DNA of 24,771 bases from JBBRMU01 sp038230655 (GTDB lineage: Bacteria; Patescibacteriota; Microgenomatia; UBA1406; GWC2-37-13). The position numbers were made by a program, and so were the translations under genes. Shown here one piece after another: positions 13,413 to 21,986 of the stretch; positions within the stretch are counted from its first letter, which is position 1, and each line of letters begins with the position of its first letter. The stretch lies in contig JBBRMU010000016.1 of assembly GCA_038230655.1 (NCBI GenBank), positions 1 to 24,771 of the forward strand, written 5' to 3'. Under the pieces are notes generated by a model, which was not told where the DNA came from, made no database searches, and saw nothing but the letters and a program-made list of their open reading frames with translations.

Positions 13413-14759
13413 TCATTTTTTATGAGGAGGTTTCCCAAGTGTACCCTGGATGTCATCGTTTGTAAGCACCCCACCATGTACTCGTGCTAAATTCAAAATA
13501 CTTTGAATCATTTCGTCTGTTACATCTTCATAGCCCATTCTTTCTAAAGATAATATTGCGGTTGATTTACCTGATAAAGGTCCAATTTTGTACTCGTGTT
13601 CTCTTCCTAATAGATTACTATCTACAGAAGTATAAATTGTGTTAAGTATTTCATTTATCTTTTTGCGTAATTCTTTATTAGCTAAGTTGTCAGGAATGGA
13701 TCTCCTAATATTGTTAGCTTTCATTTCGGCATCAGAATGAATTCCTGCTTGGGTCGTAAAAACATTATCACCAACTAAAGGCGCGTGTGTAGGAATAGCG
13801 ACTCCGCTAATACGGGAATAGTATTTTGCCAAGTCATAGATTTTACTTAAATCCCATTGCTTATTATATCCAGCCTCATTTAATTCTCTAGTAATATTAT
13901 ATAGAATAACTTCTAGAGGTGCATTTCCGGCTCTTTCGCCAACTCCATATAGAGTTCCATGGAATCTGTCTGCTCCACCGCTAATTGCTCCAAAAACTAC
14001 TTCAAGTGGAATTCCTTGATCGTTATGCGCATGGATATCAATACCCATTCTTTGCCCATTTTCGCCATGAACATCTAGCAAATCTCTTATAGTTTTAGTT
14101 AGTCTGTATGCGCCTTTACGTGTTAAATATCCTACTGTGTCTGCAATTCCAATTCTACTTGCACCACTCTCAACAGCCATGCGAACGTATTCTCCAATTA
14201 GTTCAGGAGATGTTCTGGTAGTGTCTTCAGTGAAGGCTATTGTAAAGATATTCTGTTTGGTAAGTTCTGAAATACCTTCGTGTAAATTTTTCAATACTTG
14301 TTCTGCTTTCCAACCTTGAATCCAAAGTCTCGGCTCAGAAAGTCCTTGGAAGACAATGACTTGACAATTTGGATTATGTGATACACATTCTGATGCATAT
14401 TGTAAATCCTCTTCCTTAGGTCTTGCCAGAACTATAGGGAAAGTATCTGGGGTATTCTCTGCCATGTAGTCTAATACTCTATATGTATCCTCATTAACAT
14501 CTTTTCCACTATAGATACCTACCGTTAAGTAATCAGTACCCATCTCTGAGCTTCTTTTGATATAGTCAATTTTTTGTTCAACTGTAGGATGTAGAGGAGC
14601 TCCTTGAATTCCATCTCTCAAACTTTCGTCATTGGCTTTTTGTGTTAGCAATTGCTGCAGTGTGGGTTCGGGGATTATAGTCTCAACTGGGTATTCATCG
14701 CTAGGCTCATTGTTCCAATGGAAAAACTTGGGTATATTAGCCTCGATTTGATTTCCCAT
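13413..14759 (-). CDS. HMGL-like acyl-CoA:2-oxoacid condensing enzyme (isopropylmalate/homocitrate synthase family)
   Basis: 448 residues, DRE-TIM metallolyase fold. The catalytic start of the barrel is LRDGIQGA (47-54); the metal ligands are H243 and H245 in HAHNDQG; GVGERAGNAPLEVIL (272-286) is the family's conserved loop. The middle region QAGIHSDAEMKANN and the SGKS near residue 411 match the linker of isopropylmalate and homocitrate synthases, while the long LeuA regulatory domain is missing, so it may lack feedback inhibition. It would condense acetyl-CoA with a 2-oxoacid; the downstream fused dehydratase would then isomerise the product. A third enzyme (LeuB-like dehydrogenase) is not in the window. 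The ATG at 14759 has no clear ribosome binding site. It is divergent from the histidine kinase gene. Confidence 0.85.
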   Translation of the reverse strand: MGNQIEANIPKFFHWNNEPSDEYPVETIIPEPTLQQLLTQKANDESLRDGIQGAPLHPTVEQKIDYIKRSSEMGTDYLTVGIYSGKDVNEDTYRVLDYMAENTPDTFPIVLARPKEEDLQYASECVSHNPNCQVIVFQGLSEPRLWIQGWKAEQVLKNLHEGISELTKQNIFTIAFTEDTTRTSPELIGEYVRMAVESGASRIGIADTVGYLTRKGAYRLTKTIRDLLDVHGENGQRMGIDIHAHNDQGIPLEVVFGAISGGADRFHGTLYGVGERAGNAPLEVILYNITRELNEAGYNKQWDLSKIYDLAKYYSRISGVAIPTHAPLVGDNVFTTQAGIHSDAEMKANNIRRSIPDNLANKELRKKINEILNTIYTSVDSNLLGREHEYKIGPLSGKSTAILSLERMGYEDVTDEMIQSILNLARVHGGVLTNDDIQGTLGKPPHKK

Positions 14760-14827
14760 ATGTATTTTGAATATACTTCTTTATAACAATTTGTACTTTT
14801 GCAATCTGTTACAATTTAAAGTATATT
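14760..14827. promoter_or_regulatory. Divergent promoter region, synthase operon and histidine kinase
   Basis: 68 bases serve both directions. Toward the kinase TGTTACAAT (14807-14815) is an extended -10 ending 12 bases before ATG. Toward the operon TATATT (minus, 14770-14775) ends 10 bases before ATG; its -35 is weak. Both leaders would be very short. Confidence 0.4.
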
Positions 14828-16243
14828 ATGAAGTCAAATTATACCACAACACCTAAGAAAAAGCAAACTATCCAGGCTTTGTGGAGGCTAGAAAAGATAA
14901 TCTTAAATAGTCTGGATTTTAAAGAAGTTATTGAGAAAATTGTTAATAGTGTTTTGACAGAGTTAGACTATCTTCAGTTGGGTTATCGCATTGTAGTATT
15001 GATTCTTAAAGATCCTAAAAATAATCTTCTTAAAAGAGTATCTATATCACAGACAAAAGAAGCTGAGAAGGCTTTGAAAGCATCTCCAATTCCTTTTCCT
15101 CAAATTAATATTCCACTTACCTCAAAGAAGAATCTATGTGTAAAGGTTTTTAAAAGTAAAAAACCCGCCACTACTTCATATTGGCCAGATTTATTAATGC
15201 CAGCGTTTACAAATGAGCAAGCGATAGAAGTACAAAAAATAGTAGGAATCAAGGAGAGTTTAGTGTATCCTGTAATATCACAAAATCAGTCAATTGGCGT
15301 CATTATCTTTAGCATGACAAAGACTGAAGAAGAAGTGACTTTGGAGGAAAGAGATCTTATTTCCGGATTTACTGATGTCGTAGGTCTTGCAGTCCAAAAT
15401 GCTAGATTATATACTTCTGTAGAAGAAACAACTCTGAAACTAAAAGAAGCAAATGGTCAGCTCAAAGAACTTGATAGACTAAAGGACGAGTTCGTCTCTG
15501 TTGCTTCGCATGAGCTACGTACTCCTATGACAGCCATAAAATCATATCTCTGGATGGCTTTGAATGGAAAGGGTGGAAAACTTCTGGAAAAGCAGAAGTA
15601 CTATCTGGATAGGGCGTATTTGTCTACAGATCGGCTTATAAAGCTAGTCAATGATATGTTAAATGTTTCCCGCATTGAGGCCGGTAGAGTGGCACTGTCG
15701 GTTGAAGAAGTGGACCTAAATAAGCTAGCATTAGAGGTTATAGATGAAGTCAAGCCTCGTGCAGATGAGCTAGGTTTAAAGATTAAGGTCAATAAAGTCG
15801 ACAAACTCACAGAAGTCATTGCTGATGTTGATAAGATAAAAGAGGTGCTTATAAACTTTATTGGAAACTCCTTAAAATTTACACCTCACGGGGGATTAAT
15901 TGAGATTTCATTTGAAGAAAAAGTAGATACCGTTGTGACGAGCGTGAAAGATAATGGCAAAGGAGTTGAGAAAGATGACCAGCCAAAACTGTTTGAAAAG
16001 TTTGGGCTTTTAAAAGGCTCATACACTACGAATACAATATCTCAGGGCACAGGGCTCGGACTTTATATTTGTAAGTCTATTATTCAACTACACAAAGGAG
16101 AAATTTGGGCAGAGTCTGAAGGACGAGATAAAGGATCAAAGTTCTCGTTCTCACTGAGAAAGTATAATGTAAAAGATCTCAAAAAAATACAGTCAGAGCA
16201 GGATGGAAAAGAAAGTAAAGAAATTATTCACACAGGTATCTAG
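14828..16243 (+). CDS. Soluble GAF-domain sensor histidine kinase
   Basis: 471 residues with no membrane segment. A GAF-like sensor domain (about 25-195) is followed by a short coiled coil (196-222) and a HisKA/HATPase_c kinase. The phospho-acceptor is H228 in FVSVASHELRTPMTAIKSY. The N box reads INFIGNSLKFTP, the G1 box DNGKGVE, the F box LFEKFG and the G2 box GTGLGLYICKSI, all intact, so it should be active. The C-terminal 25 residues are a charged tail. No response regulator is in the window, so it is an orphan here. Its end overlaps the end of the surface-protein gene by 4 bases. The divergent synthase operon shares its upstream region, but regulation of one by the other is not shown. Confidence 0.92.
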   Translation: MKSNYTTTPKKKQTIQALWRLEKIILNSLDFKEVIEKIVNSVLTELDYLQLGYRIVVLILKDPKNNLLKRVSISQTKEAEKALKASPIPFPQINIPLTSKKNLCVKVFKSKKPATTSYWPDLLMPAFTNEQAIEVQKIVGIKESLVYPVISQNQSIGVIIFSMTKTEEEVTLEERDLISGFTDVVGLAVQNARLYTSVEETTLKLKEANGQLKELDRLKDEFVSVASHELRTPMTAIKSYLWMALNGKGGKLLEKQKYYLDRAYLSTDRLIKLVNDMLNVSRIEAGRVALSVEEVDLNKLALEVIDEVKPRADELGLKIKVNKVDKLTEVIADVDKIKEVLINFIGNSLKFTPHGGLIEISFEEKVDTVVTSVKDNGKGVEKDDQPKLFEKFGLLKGSYTTNTISQGTGLGLYICKSIIQLHKGEIWAESEGRDKGSKFSFSLRKYNVKDLKKIQSEQDGKESKEIIHTGI

Positions 16244-19200
16244 TTAATGATGAGCCAGTTAAATGTTAGAGGTGACGACACAGCTGATTCAACTCCCACT
16301 TTGAAGTAATGTCTACATGGTTGACCACCGTTTACACAGGCTTCTTTCTTAACGACAGTTAGATTAGCCCCTTGAGAAACCGATGTCGGTGTAAGATAAA
16401 TGAGTGATGAGTCTTTTACACTGTCATTATAAATTATGACTTCACTATTTCTTGTTGGTACAACTCCTTCTCCTGCTGCTTCATTAGTCGTCTCAATTGC
16501 AGGCGAGTACTGTCCATTTCTGGTAAGGTTATCAGCTGCAGCAATCACCGCCCCCGATTCTGTTGCTGAAAGATATTTATTTAGTGAGAGCTCTCTGAAC
16601 TTTCCTTTCCCTGAACTATCAATTGAGGCTACATTCTCATTATTCTTATTCTGAATATCAAAACTTGAGCTTGTTTGTGAGCTTGCTGTATCGTTGCCGA
16701 GCACTACATTCACGTTATCAGAATCACTTATCGGCCGGATAGTATTTGTCTTAATTCCAGCTAAAGCATTGATAACACCTTTTGTGGTTAATGTCCCGTC
16801 TTTGGCGATAGTCACCGCATTTTCAAAAAAATTGATTGTACCTAGCGAAGATATATTTAGATCAGAGTTAAGTGATAGAATCGAAGTATCCTTAGCTATC
16901 AGACTACCAATTACCAGTGAGTCAGCGATACTAGCTTTATATATATAAGCATGGTTGGTGATGTTAAAGGTTTCAACCGAGCTATTATATGCAAGAATAT
17001 TTTGACCTTGAACTGAAGGAGGCAAACTCACAGGTGGGGTGATGATAGTCTCGCCCAATGGGCGATTTTTGATTTCATTAATAAGTTTTTGCACATCGTT
17101 TACCTGGTTTGTAATTGAAGAGATAGAGGAGTTGCTGTTAGTGATTTTGTCACTTAATTGATCTATTGTCTTACTTTTGATGTTATCAGCCACAAGTTCT
17201 CCTGAAAACGAGGCAGTGTTAGCACTCACTGTGTCTGACTGAAGGTTTGATGTCTGAATATTATTTGCTGTTAGAGAGCCACTCACAGTAGCAGTCCCAG
17301 ATGTAATATTTCCCTGCGTAGTAATATTCCCAGCAGCATCGAAAGTAGTAACAGCTTTATCATCGAGTCCATTAATGATTATCTTAGCCAACTCGCCTTG
17401 ATTTTCTGGTTGACTTCCTCCTGACGTGTTAGAAGTGTTTAAGTCAAAATTCACGTTATCAGTCAAAGCCGCTATGTGATTAGTCTTTATCTTTGTTAAA
17501 TCAGCCTCTTGTGTAGCTACAAGTCGTGTTGTTTCGATAATTGGCGAAGTGATTTTTTGATTTGCGTTAAGTGTATTTATAGTCAGAAAATCGATTTTTG
17601 CAGTAAGTACTTTAATATTTTCACCGGTAATTTTACGAGCATACAAAGTGTTCTCTATGAGAGCGTTCTGAGTCACGATCAATCCGGCTTTTAATTTGGA
17701 AGTTATCACCTGGCCAAAGGCTAATATGTTTTCCAGAATATTCCCGTTAGTTAAAATTACATTACTTCGAGTATTGTTAACGTCAGACTTAATTTCTTGC
17801 AAAGATCTGCCATTTTGATCAATGTTTCCGGACGTAGTAATACTGACGTCACCTTCTGAATTAAGAGAAAGGTAGTTTGAGTCTCTGGTTATTTTCTCAA
17901 TTTTAGTATTTAATGCTTTTACCCCAGCGAGTGCTACACCAGCAGGGTCTATCGTTGAGATACTTTTATTTGAGTTGCCTAAATGGAAAATGTTATAGAA
18001 GTCTTCAGCGATTGGTCCGAGATGTCTAACACTTACATTCTCATTTTTATAGTTCCAGGAACTTAAGTCAAGTTGATCGATCTTTCTTAATATATCAGTA
18101 GTATCGACTGATTGAAAATTTTCCTTAAGACTTCTAGAAGAAGCATTCGTCCATGTGCCTCCTGTTGAGAGGTATGCTCCAGAAGCTGCATAGATATCAT
18201 AGTTATTATCTGCTCCCGTAGTAGTATTTATATATATACCATAGTTATTTGTCGCACTGCCAACGCCGCCGCTAAAGTTACCTGTAGAAGTTAGGTAAAG
18301 CCCGTATTTATTTATTCCATCCGTGCTACCGTTCTCTGCTAAATTTTCAATGTAGCCGCTATAATTCGAGTGATTATTTTGCCCAGTCTCTTTTACATGT
18401 AGTCTCGCTGTCGGTGCTGCTGTCCCTAGACCAATCTTACCATCGTGATTAACTGTCATCACTTCACCTGCGCCTGCAGTAATATGAAAGGGGTTCAGTA
18501 CTGATCCAGGTGCAGTAGCAAGTGTCATGAGAGAACCTGTTCCTTTATTATACCTAGAGTCACTCAAGGTAAAGAGATCACTCGTTCCGGTGGAATTACC
18601 GTACGTTAAATTTGTAGCATAGGCTCCCATATCTAAGTTAAGTGAAGTTGTGGGTGAGGATAATGATGACCAACGTGAAGAATTAGAACAGTTATTTGTG
18701 GTGTCACAGACTTCGTTACCATCTTGATATAGCTTTTTCCCATACACAGCGTTCCATTGACTCGTAAACGAGCCTAAGTTATAAAGGTTAGTGAAATTTG
18801 GACCTATATCACCGCTCACTTGTAGATTAAATAGAGAAGTATCAGCTCCATTAACTCCAATATTTCCGTTCGCTGCAATTACAAACCTGTCTTTATCTTG
18901 TGAGTCAGTATTAGTTTGAAATTTAATACTACCGTCTTTAGTAGTGGTAATATTTAAGTCATTCTGTGATTTTAGATTAAGAATGTTGGCACTATAAACT
19001 GTAAAATTACTACTTTTTGAGACTGAGCTAATGCTTGCATTGTCAGACTCAATTAGCAGATCTCCATCCTCATTGATATATGGAATGGAAGAGATTGATT
19101 TGCCTGTTGGAAGGCCCTGAAGAGTGTTTGAGTTGGAAGAAAAACCTACGTTAGCAATTTGTTTCCTTGGCTGCATCTCTGGGTCACTTCCAGTAGTTAA

Positions 19201-19863
19201 TCCAAGGAATAACTCGGGGTTGTTTAGAAATAGAGAGTCGGCTAGAGGTTTCATTCCACAGTCTTGGCCGAGTTTAATTGTGATATAACCCTTAATATCA
19301 GGTGATACTGCATTCATTCCTGTGCATCTGCCTACATAAAGCGGATTAATAGATGTTTTTGAAGTATATAACTTAAATAGTACATCTGTTTTGTCTATTA
19401 TAGGATTACCTAGGCTATCAGTAATCTTTGCTTTAAAGGAAAGTACCCGTGTTTTCTCTATGCCAGCCTTCATATTTGGTTTAACGGTGCTTGTTGTATG
19501 TGAATAGACTAAATATAAGACTCCTAGTGTAACAACAGCAAGAATGGAGTAAGAAAAAAACTGCAATTTGTTTGTGAATATAAATGAGTTTTTTTCATGA
19601 ACTTGGGAAATACTAAGGTTTTTATTAATAGGAAGCTTTGTTCCCTCAGGATAGTCTTTTTGATTTTTAGAAAAAATTAAATTAGCAGTTTCAGCCTTTA
19701 ATTGATTAAATTGAATTGTTGAGATATGTCCTTTCTCGACGGCCCAATCGAGGAATTTGTTGATATCTTTCACCTTTTGATCAACTTTTTCGGTGCTGAG
19801 GCTAGAAGATTTGAGCTCAATTAAGTAAATTCTGATCTTTTCTGGTGTTAAAGCTGTAAACAT
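16240..19863 (-). CDS. Large membrane-anchored surface protein with internal S74 chaperone domain
   Basis: 1207 residues. The cytoplasmic N-terminus (1-65) is helical and resembles a recombinase core-binding (SAM-like) domain: YLIELKSSSLSTEKVDQKV..INKFLDWAVEKG. One membrane helix follows (about 101-121). The outer part has a beta-rich domain (140-240), tail-fibre-like repeats (330-490, ending GLGTAAPTARLHV), and a peptidase S74/endosialidase chaperone domain (about 573-652) with S575 and K580 spaced as the catalytic Ser-Lys pair. After it come about 550 residues of Ser/Thr/Asn-rich repeats, a short coiled coil (near 920-960), and a C-terminal domain with two cysteines. S74 is normally C-terminal in phage fibres. 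It lies 15 bases downstream of the 20358 gene, in one operon. It is probably a cell-surface fibre or adhesin for host contact. Confidence 0.85.
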   Translation of the reverse strand: MFTALTPEKIRIYLIELKSSSLSTEKVDQKVKDINKFLDWAVEKGHISTIQFNQLKAETANLIFSKNQKDYPEGTKLPINKNLSISQVHEKNSFIFTNKLQFFSYSILAVVTLGVLYLVYSHTTSTVKPNMKAGIEKTRVLSFKAKITDSLGNPIIDKTDVLFKLYTSKTSINPLYVGRCTGMNAVSPDIKGYITIKLGQDCGMKPLADSLFLNNPELFLGLTTGSDPEMQPRKQIANVGFSSNSNTLQGLPTGKSISSIPYINEDGDLLIESDNASISSVSKSSNFTVYSANILNLKSQNDLNITTTKDGSIKFQTNTDSQDKDRFVIAANGNIGVNGADTSLFNLQVSGDIGPNFTNLYNLGSFTSQWNAVYGKKLYQDGNEVCDTTNNCSNSSRWSSLSSPTTSLNLDMGAYATNLTYGNSTGTSDLFTLSDSRYNKGTGSLMTLATAPGSVLNPFHITAGAGEVMTVNHDGKIGLGTAAPTARLHVKETGQNNHSNYSGYIENLAENGSTDGINKYGLYLTSTGNFSGGVGSATNNYGIYINTTTGADNNYDIYAASGAYLSTGGTWTNASSRSLKENFQSVDTTDILRKIDQLDLSSWNYKNENVSVRHLGPIAEDFYNIFHLGNSNKSISTIDPAGVALAGVKALNTKIEKITRDSNYLSLNSEGDVSITTSGNIDQNGRSLQEIKSDVNNTRSNVILTNGNILENILAFGQVITSKLKAGLIVTQNALIENTLYARKITGENIKVLTAKIDFLTINTLNANQKITSPIIETTRLVATQEADLTKIKTNHIAALTDNVNFDLNTSNTSGGSQPENQGELAKIIINGLDDKAVTTFDAAGNITTQGNITSGTATVSGSLTANNIQTSNLQSDTVSANTASFSGELVADNIKSKTIDQLSDKITNSNSSISSITNQVNDVQKLINEIKNRPLGETIITPPVSLPPSVQGQNILAYNSSVETFNITNHAYIYKASIADSLVIGSLIAKDTSILSLNSDLNISSLGTINFFENAVTIAKDGTLTTKGVINALAGIKTNTIRPISDSDNVNVVLGNDTASSQTSSSFDIQNKNNENVASIDSSGKGKFRELSLNKYLSATESGAVIAAADNLTRNGQYSPAIETTNEAAGEGVVPTRNSEVIIYNDSVKDSSLIYLTPTSVSQGANLTVVKKEACVNGGQPCRHYFKVGVESAVSSPLTFNWLIIN

Positions 19864-19878
19864 ATTCTTTATTTATAT

Positions 19879-20358
19879 TTATTTAGAATCAACTGAATTA
19901 AGTAACTCATTAATAGCCTCGATAACAGTATTGACTTCATTATCTGGCCGTGAATCCAGTATTAAACAGTATTTAAAGTCATCTATGATCTGGTGCTGAG
20001 TATAATTATTATCACTAGCAGGCTCTTGTTTTTTTGAGATATTTGATATTTTAATCACAGGATTTGAGGCTAAATCTTCAGATGTCATTATAAATTTCCA
20101 TAGTTTACGAAGAGTAGAAAGCCTACGGTTAATTGTCTTCTCAGGAAGGCCATGCTTGATTAAATCATTTTTAAATTTAAGTATATTAGCTTCGTTTACA
20201 AGGTCACCAAGATTATTACCGCAGCCATTTTTAGTAGACCATCCTAAGAAGAATCTAAGATCAGAAAGGTAATTCCTCACAGTAGTAGAGGATACATTTC
20301 CCGAAATAAGGAATAGCTTGAATTGGGCTTCAATATTAGAAAGATTATACATATCCAT
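19879..20358 (-). CDS. Orphan core-binding (SAM-like) domain of a tyrosine recombinase, no catalytic domain
   Basis: 159 residues. Residues about 8-110 match the N-terminal SAM-like domain of XerC/phage integrases: AQFKLFLISGNVSSTTVRNYLSDLRFFLGW, then TINRRLSTLRKLWKFI and the helix-ending NP. Residues 111-159 are a polar tail; the catalytic Arg..His-x-x-Arg..Tyr domain is absent. The reading frame ends cleanly and the next gene starts 15 bases on, so it is not a simple truncation of a neighbour. The large surface protein downstream starts with a similar fold, suggesting an adapted, non-recombining role such as protein-protein contact or operon control. The promoter (TTGACA, TAATAT) is strong. 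Confidence 0.8.
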   Translation of the reverse strand: MDMYNLSNIEAQFKLFLISGNVSSTTVRNYLSDLRFFLGWSTKNGCGNNLGDLVNEANILKFKNDLIKHGLPEKTINRRLSTLRKLWKFIMTSEDLASNPVIKISNISKKQEPASDNNYTQHQIIDDFKYCLILDSRPDNEVNTVIEAINELLNSVDSK

Positions 20359-20369
20359 AGTATGTATTC

Positions 20370-20399
20370 ATATTAGTAGATTATAAAAGCCGTTGTCAA
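20370..20399 (-). promoter_or_regulatory. Strong promoter for the recombinase-domain/surface-protein operon
   Basis: On the minus strand TTGACA (20394-20399), 18 bases, TAATAT (20370-20375), then 11 bases to ATG at 20358. There is no Shine-Dalgarno, so the leader is nearly absent. Confidence 0.65.
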
Positions 20400-21140
20400 G
20401 AGGTATTTATAATATATTATGATATAGTTATTCAAGCCCATTTGGGATATTTAAAATCTGCGATATAGTTGATTTAATTGCATTAAATATAATAACCGCA
20501 AAGTTAATTAACTTACTTAAATATATCAGATCTGATACTTTAACCCATAATAAAAAAAGAGCTGTTTTTATGAATTTTATGTATTTTTTTAGAATATTGA
20601 TCAAAACATGTAATAAAGAAGTTTTTTCTTGCAGTTATGTATTTTTAAATTGAGTCAAGCTTAGCTGTGGTTAAATAAATATGATTAAATACGGTCAAAT
20701 ACCATTTTGGCAACCTGTGGTAATGAATGATAGAAAGCCAATAGTGTCATTTAACTTGATATGAAGGGCTAATCGATAAAAACATCAATTAATTATATTT
20801 TCTTCTAAGTTCAGCAGGCCTTAACTGAAAGTTTCCGCAAAGTAATTACCTTAAATATGCGAATGCTCAGAATTTTTTAATTGCTTTCAAGCCCTAGAGA
20901 GTCATTCTAGTCGTGATCTTTTTTCCTTGAATTCTTAGCACTTTTAACATTTAAATTTATTTAAATGTTGATTTGATTTCAAGGTAATTCATAAGATTTA
21001 GAGTTTAAACATATTTATTTATATAAATCTAACTCTTATTTATTGTATAGATATGATAAATAAACACGTTTAAAACGTACTAGTCTTAGAATTATTTTTA
21101 TATCTCTTTATTACTATAAGTTTTACTTGTAAACGTACAT
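20400..21140. other. AT-rich gene-free region
   Basis: No coding sense on either strand; stops are frequent in all frames. It contains the palindromes GTTAATTAAC (about 20510) and ATCAGATCTGAT (about 20527), and a nested inverted repeat at 20925-20984. It lies between two divergent promoters, so long-range regulation, a small RNA or remnant DNA are all possible. Confidence 0.5.
20925..20984. repeat. Nested inverted repeat
   Basis: Outer arms CCTTGAA (20925-20931) and TTCAAGG (20978-20984) enclose a perfect inner hairpin AACATTTAAAT/ATTTAAATGTT (20946-20956, 20959-20969; 2-base loop). It has no T run after it, so it is not a typical terminator. Confidence 0.5.
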
Positions 21141-21147
21141 AAAACAG

Positions 21148-21176
21148 TTGACAATAAAAACTCCGTTTGTTACAGT
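21148..21176 (+). promoter_or_regulatory. Consensus leaderless promoter of the PaaX-like gene
   Basis: TTGACA (21148-21153), exactly 17 bases, TACAGT (21171-21176), then 6 bases to ATG at 21183. It is the clearest leaderless promoter in the window. Confidence 0.7.
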
Positions 21177-21182
21177 TTTAGT

Positions 21183-21986
21183 ATGGGAATTAAAGAAAGA
21201 CGAACGAAACTATTACTTGCATTATTTTTACTGTCAGACGTTGATTTTAAGCCAGTACCCTTGAACAAGACAGTAGAGGTAGGATTTGACCTAACTATTA
21301 ACCAAAAAACGAAGGGCACAATAGCTTCATTATTAAGGGAAGAGTCTATTGAGAAGATATCTCAGCAACTATCAACTGATCTAGGTGATGGTAATTCTCA
21401 AGCTCAACCGCTAGTAAGCTACGCTATAACGGCTAAAGGCTTTAAAGAATTATCTTTAGGCTTTCCTTTTTTCAGATTTCTTAGAGAATCTTGGGATGGA
21501 AAATGGAGAATACTTTCCTATGAGATACCTGAGAAAAAGCGTGAGTTAAGAGATAAGCTTCGAAGAGAGGTAGCTGGATGGGGGCTTGGCCCTTGGCATA
21601 GATCATTTTGGGTTACTCCACATCCTATCATTGATAATTTAAGACTACTCATATCTCAGAAAGAAGAAGAGCAGTATGTACAAGCCTTTGAGGCAGAGCA
21701 TGTATTTGGCAATAGAGAGATTCTTATTGAAAAAGTTTGGCAGAAAACCAGCTTAGATAGACGCTATCGTGAATTATTTAAAACTTGGCATGAGGTCCTT
21801 TCCTCCAATTCAGAGGGGTCGGCTCAGACAGAAGTGAAGCTGGAAAAGTTTAAGACTATAGTTGCTAAATATATCGATATTTTAAGAGATGATCCTGGTT
21901 TGCCAAAAGAGTTAATAGGAACAAATTGGATAGGGTACGAGGCTTTCAATATCTATAAGGAGATTCGAGCTATTCTACTCAGTTAA
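21183..21986 (+). CDS. PaaX-family transcriptional regulator with Cas2-like core
   Basis: 267 residues. The N-terminal winged-helix part (about 1-95) leads to the family signature WDGKWRILSYEIPEKKRELR (104-123) and WGLGPWHRSFWVTPHP (133-148), the ferredoxin-like Cas2-like core. The C-terminal helical domain ends DPGLPKELIGTNWIGYEAF, as in PaaX. PaaX of E. coli represses phenylacetate catabolism and responds to phenylacetyl-CoA; no paa genes are here, and CPR genomes commonly carry stand-alone relatives of unknown target. It should not be read as CRISPR Cas2: no repeats or cas genes are nearby. The end overlaps the next convergent gene by 8 bases. Confidence 0.85.
   Translation: MGIKERRTKLLLALFLLSDVDFKPVPLNKTVEVGFDLTINQKTKGTIASLLREESIEKISQQLSTDLGDGNSQAQPLVSYAITAKGFKELSLGFPFFRFLRESWDGKWRILSYEIPEKKRELRDKLRREVAGWGLGPWHRSFWVTPHPIIDNLRLLISQKEEEQYVQAFEAEHVFGNREILIEKVWQKTSLDRRYRELFKTWHEVLSSNSEGSAQTEVKLEKFKTIVAKYIDILRDDPGLPKELIGTNWIGYEAFNIYKEIRAILLS

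Noticed and set aside
14828..16243. Two-component system with a neighbouring regulator
   Set aside because: No receiver-domain protein is encoded in the window; the neighbours are metabolic and surface genes.
19879..20358. Active integrase or XerC
   Set aside because: The catalytic domain with Arg, His-x-x-Arg and Tyr is completely absent, and no integration sites or repeats flank the gene.
21183..21986. CRISPR Cas2
   Set aside because: The Cas2-like core is part of a PaaX-type regulator with a winged helix and PaaX C-terminus; no CRISPR repeats or cas genes are in the window.
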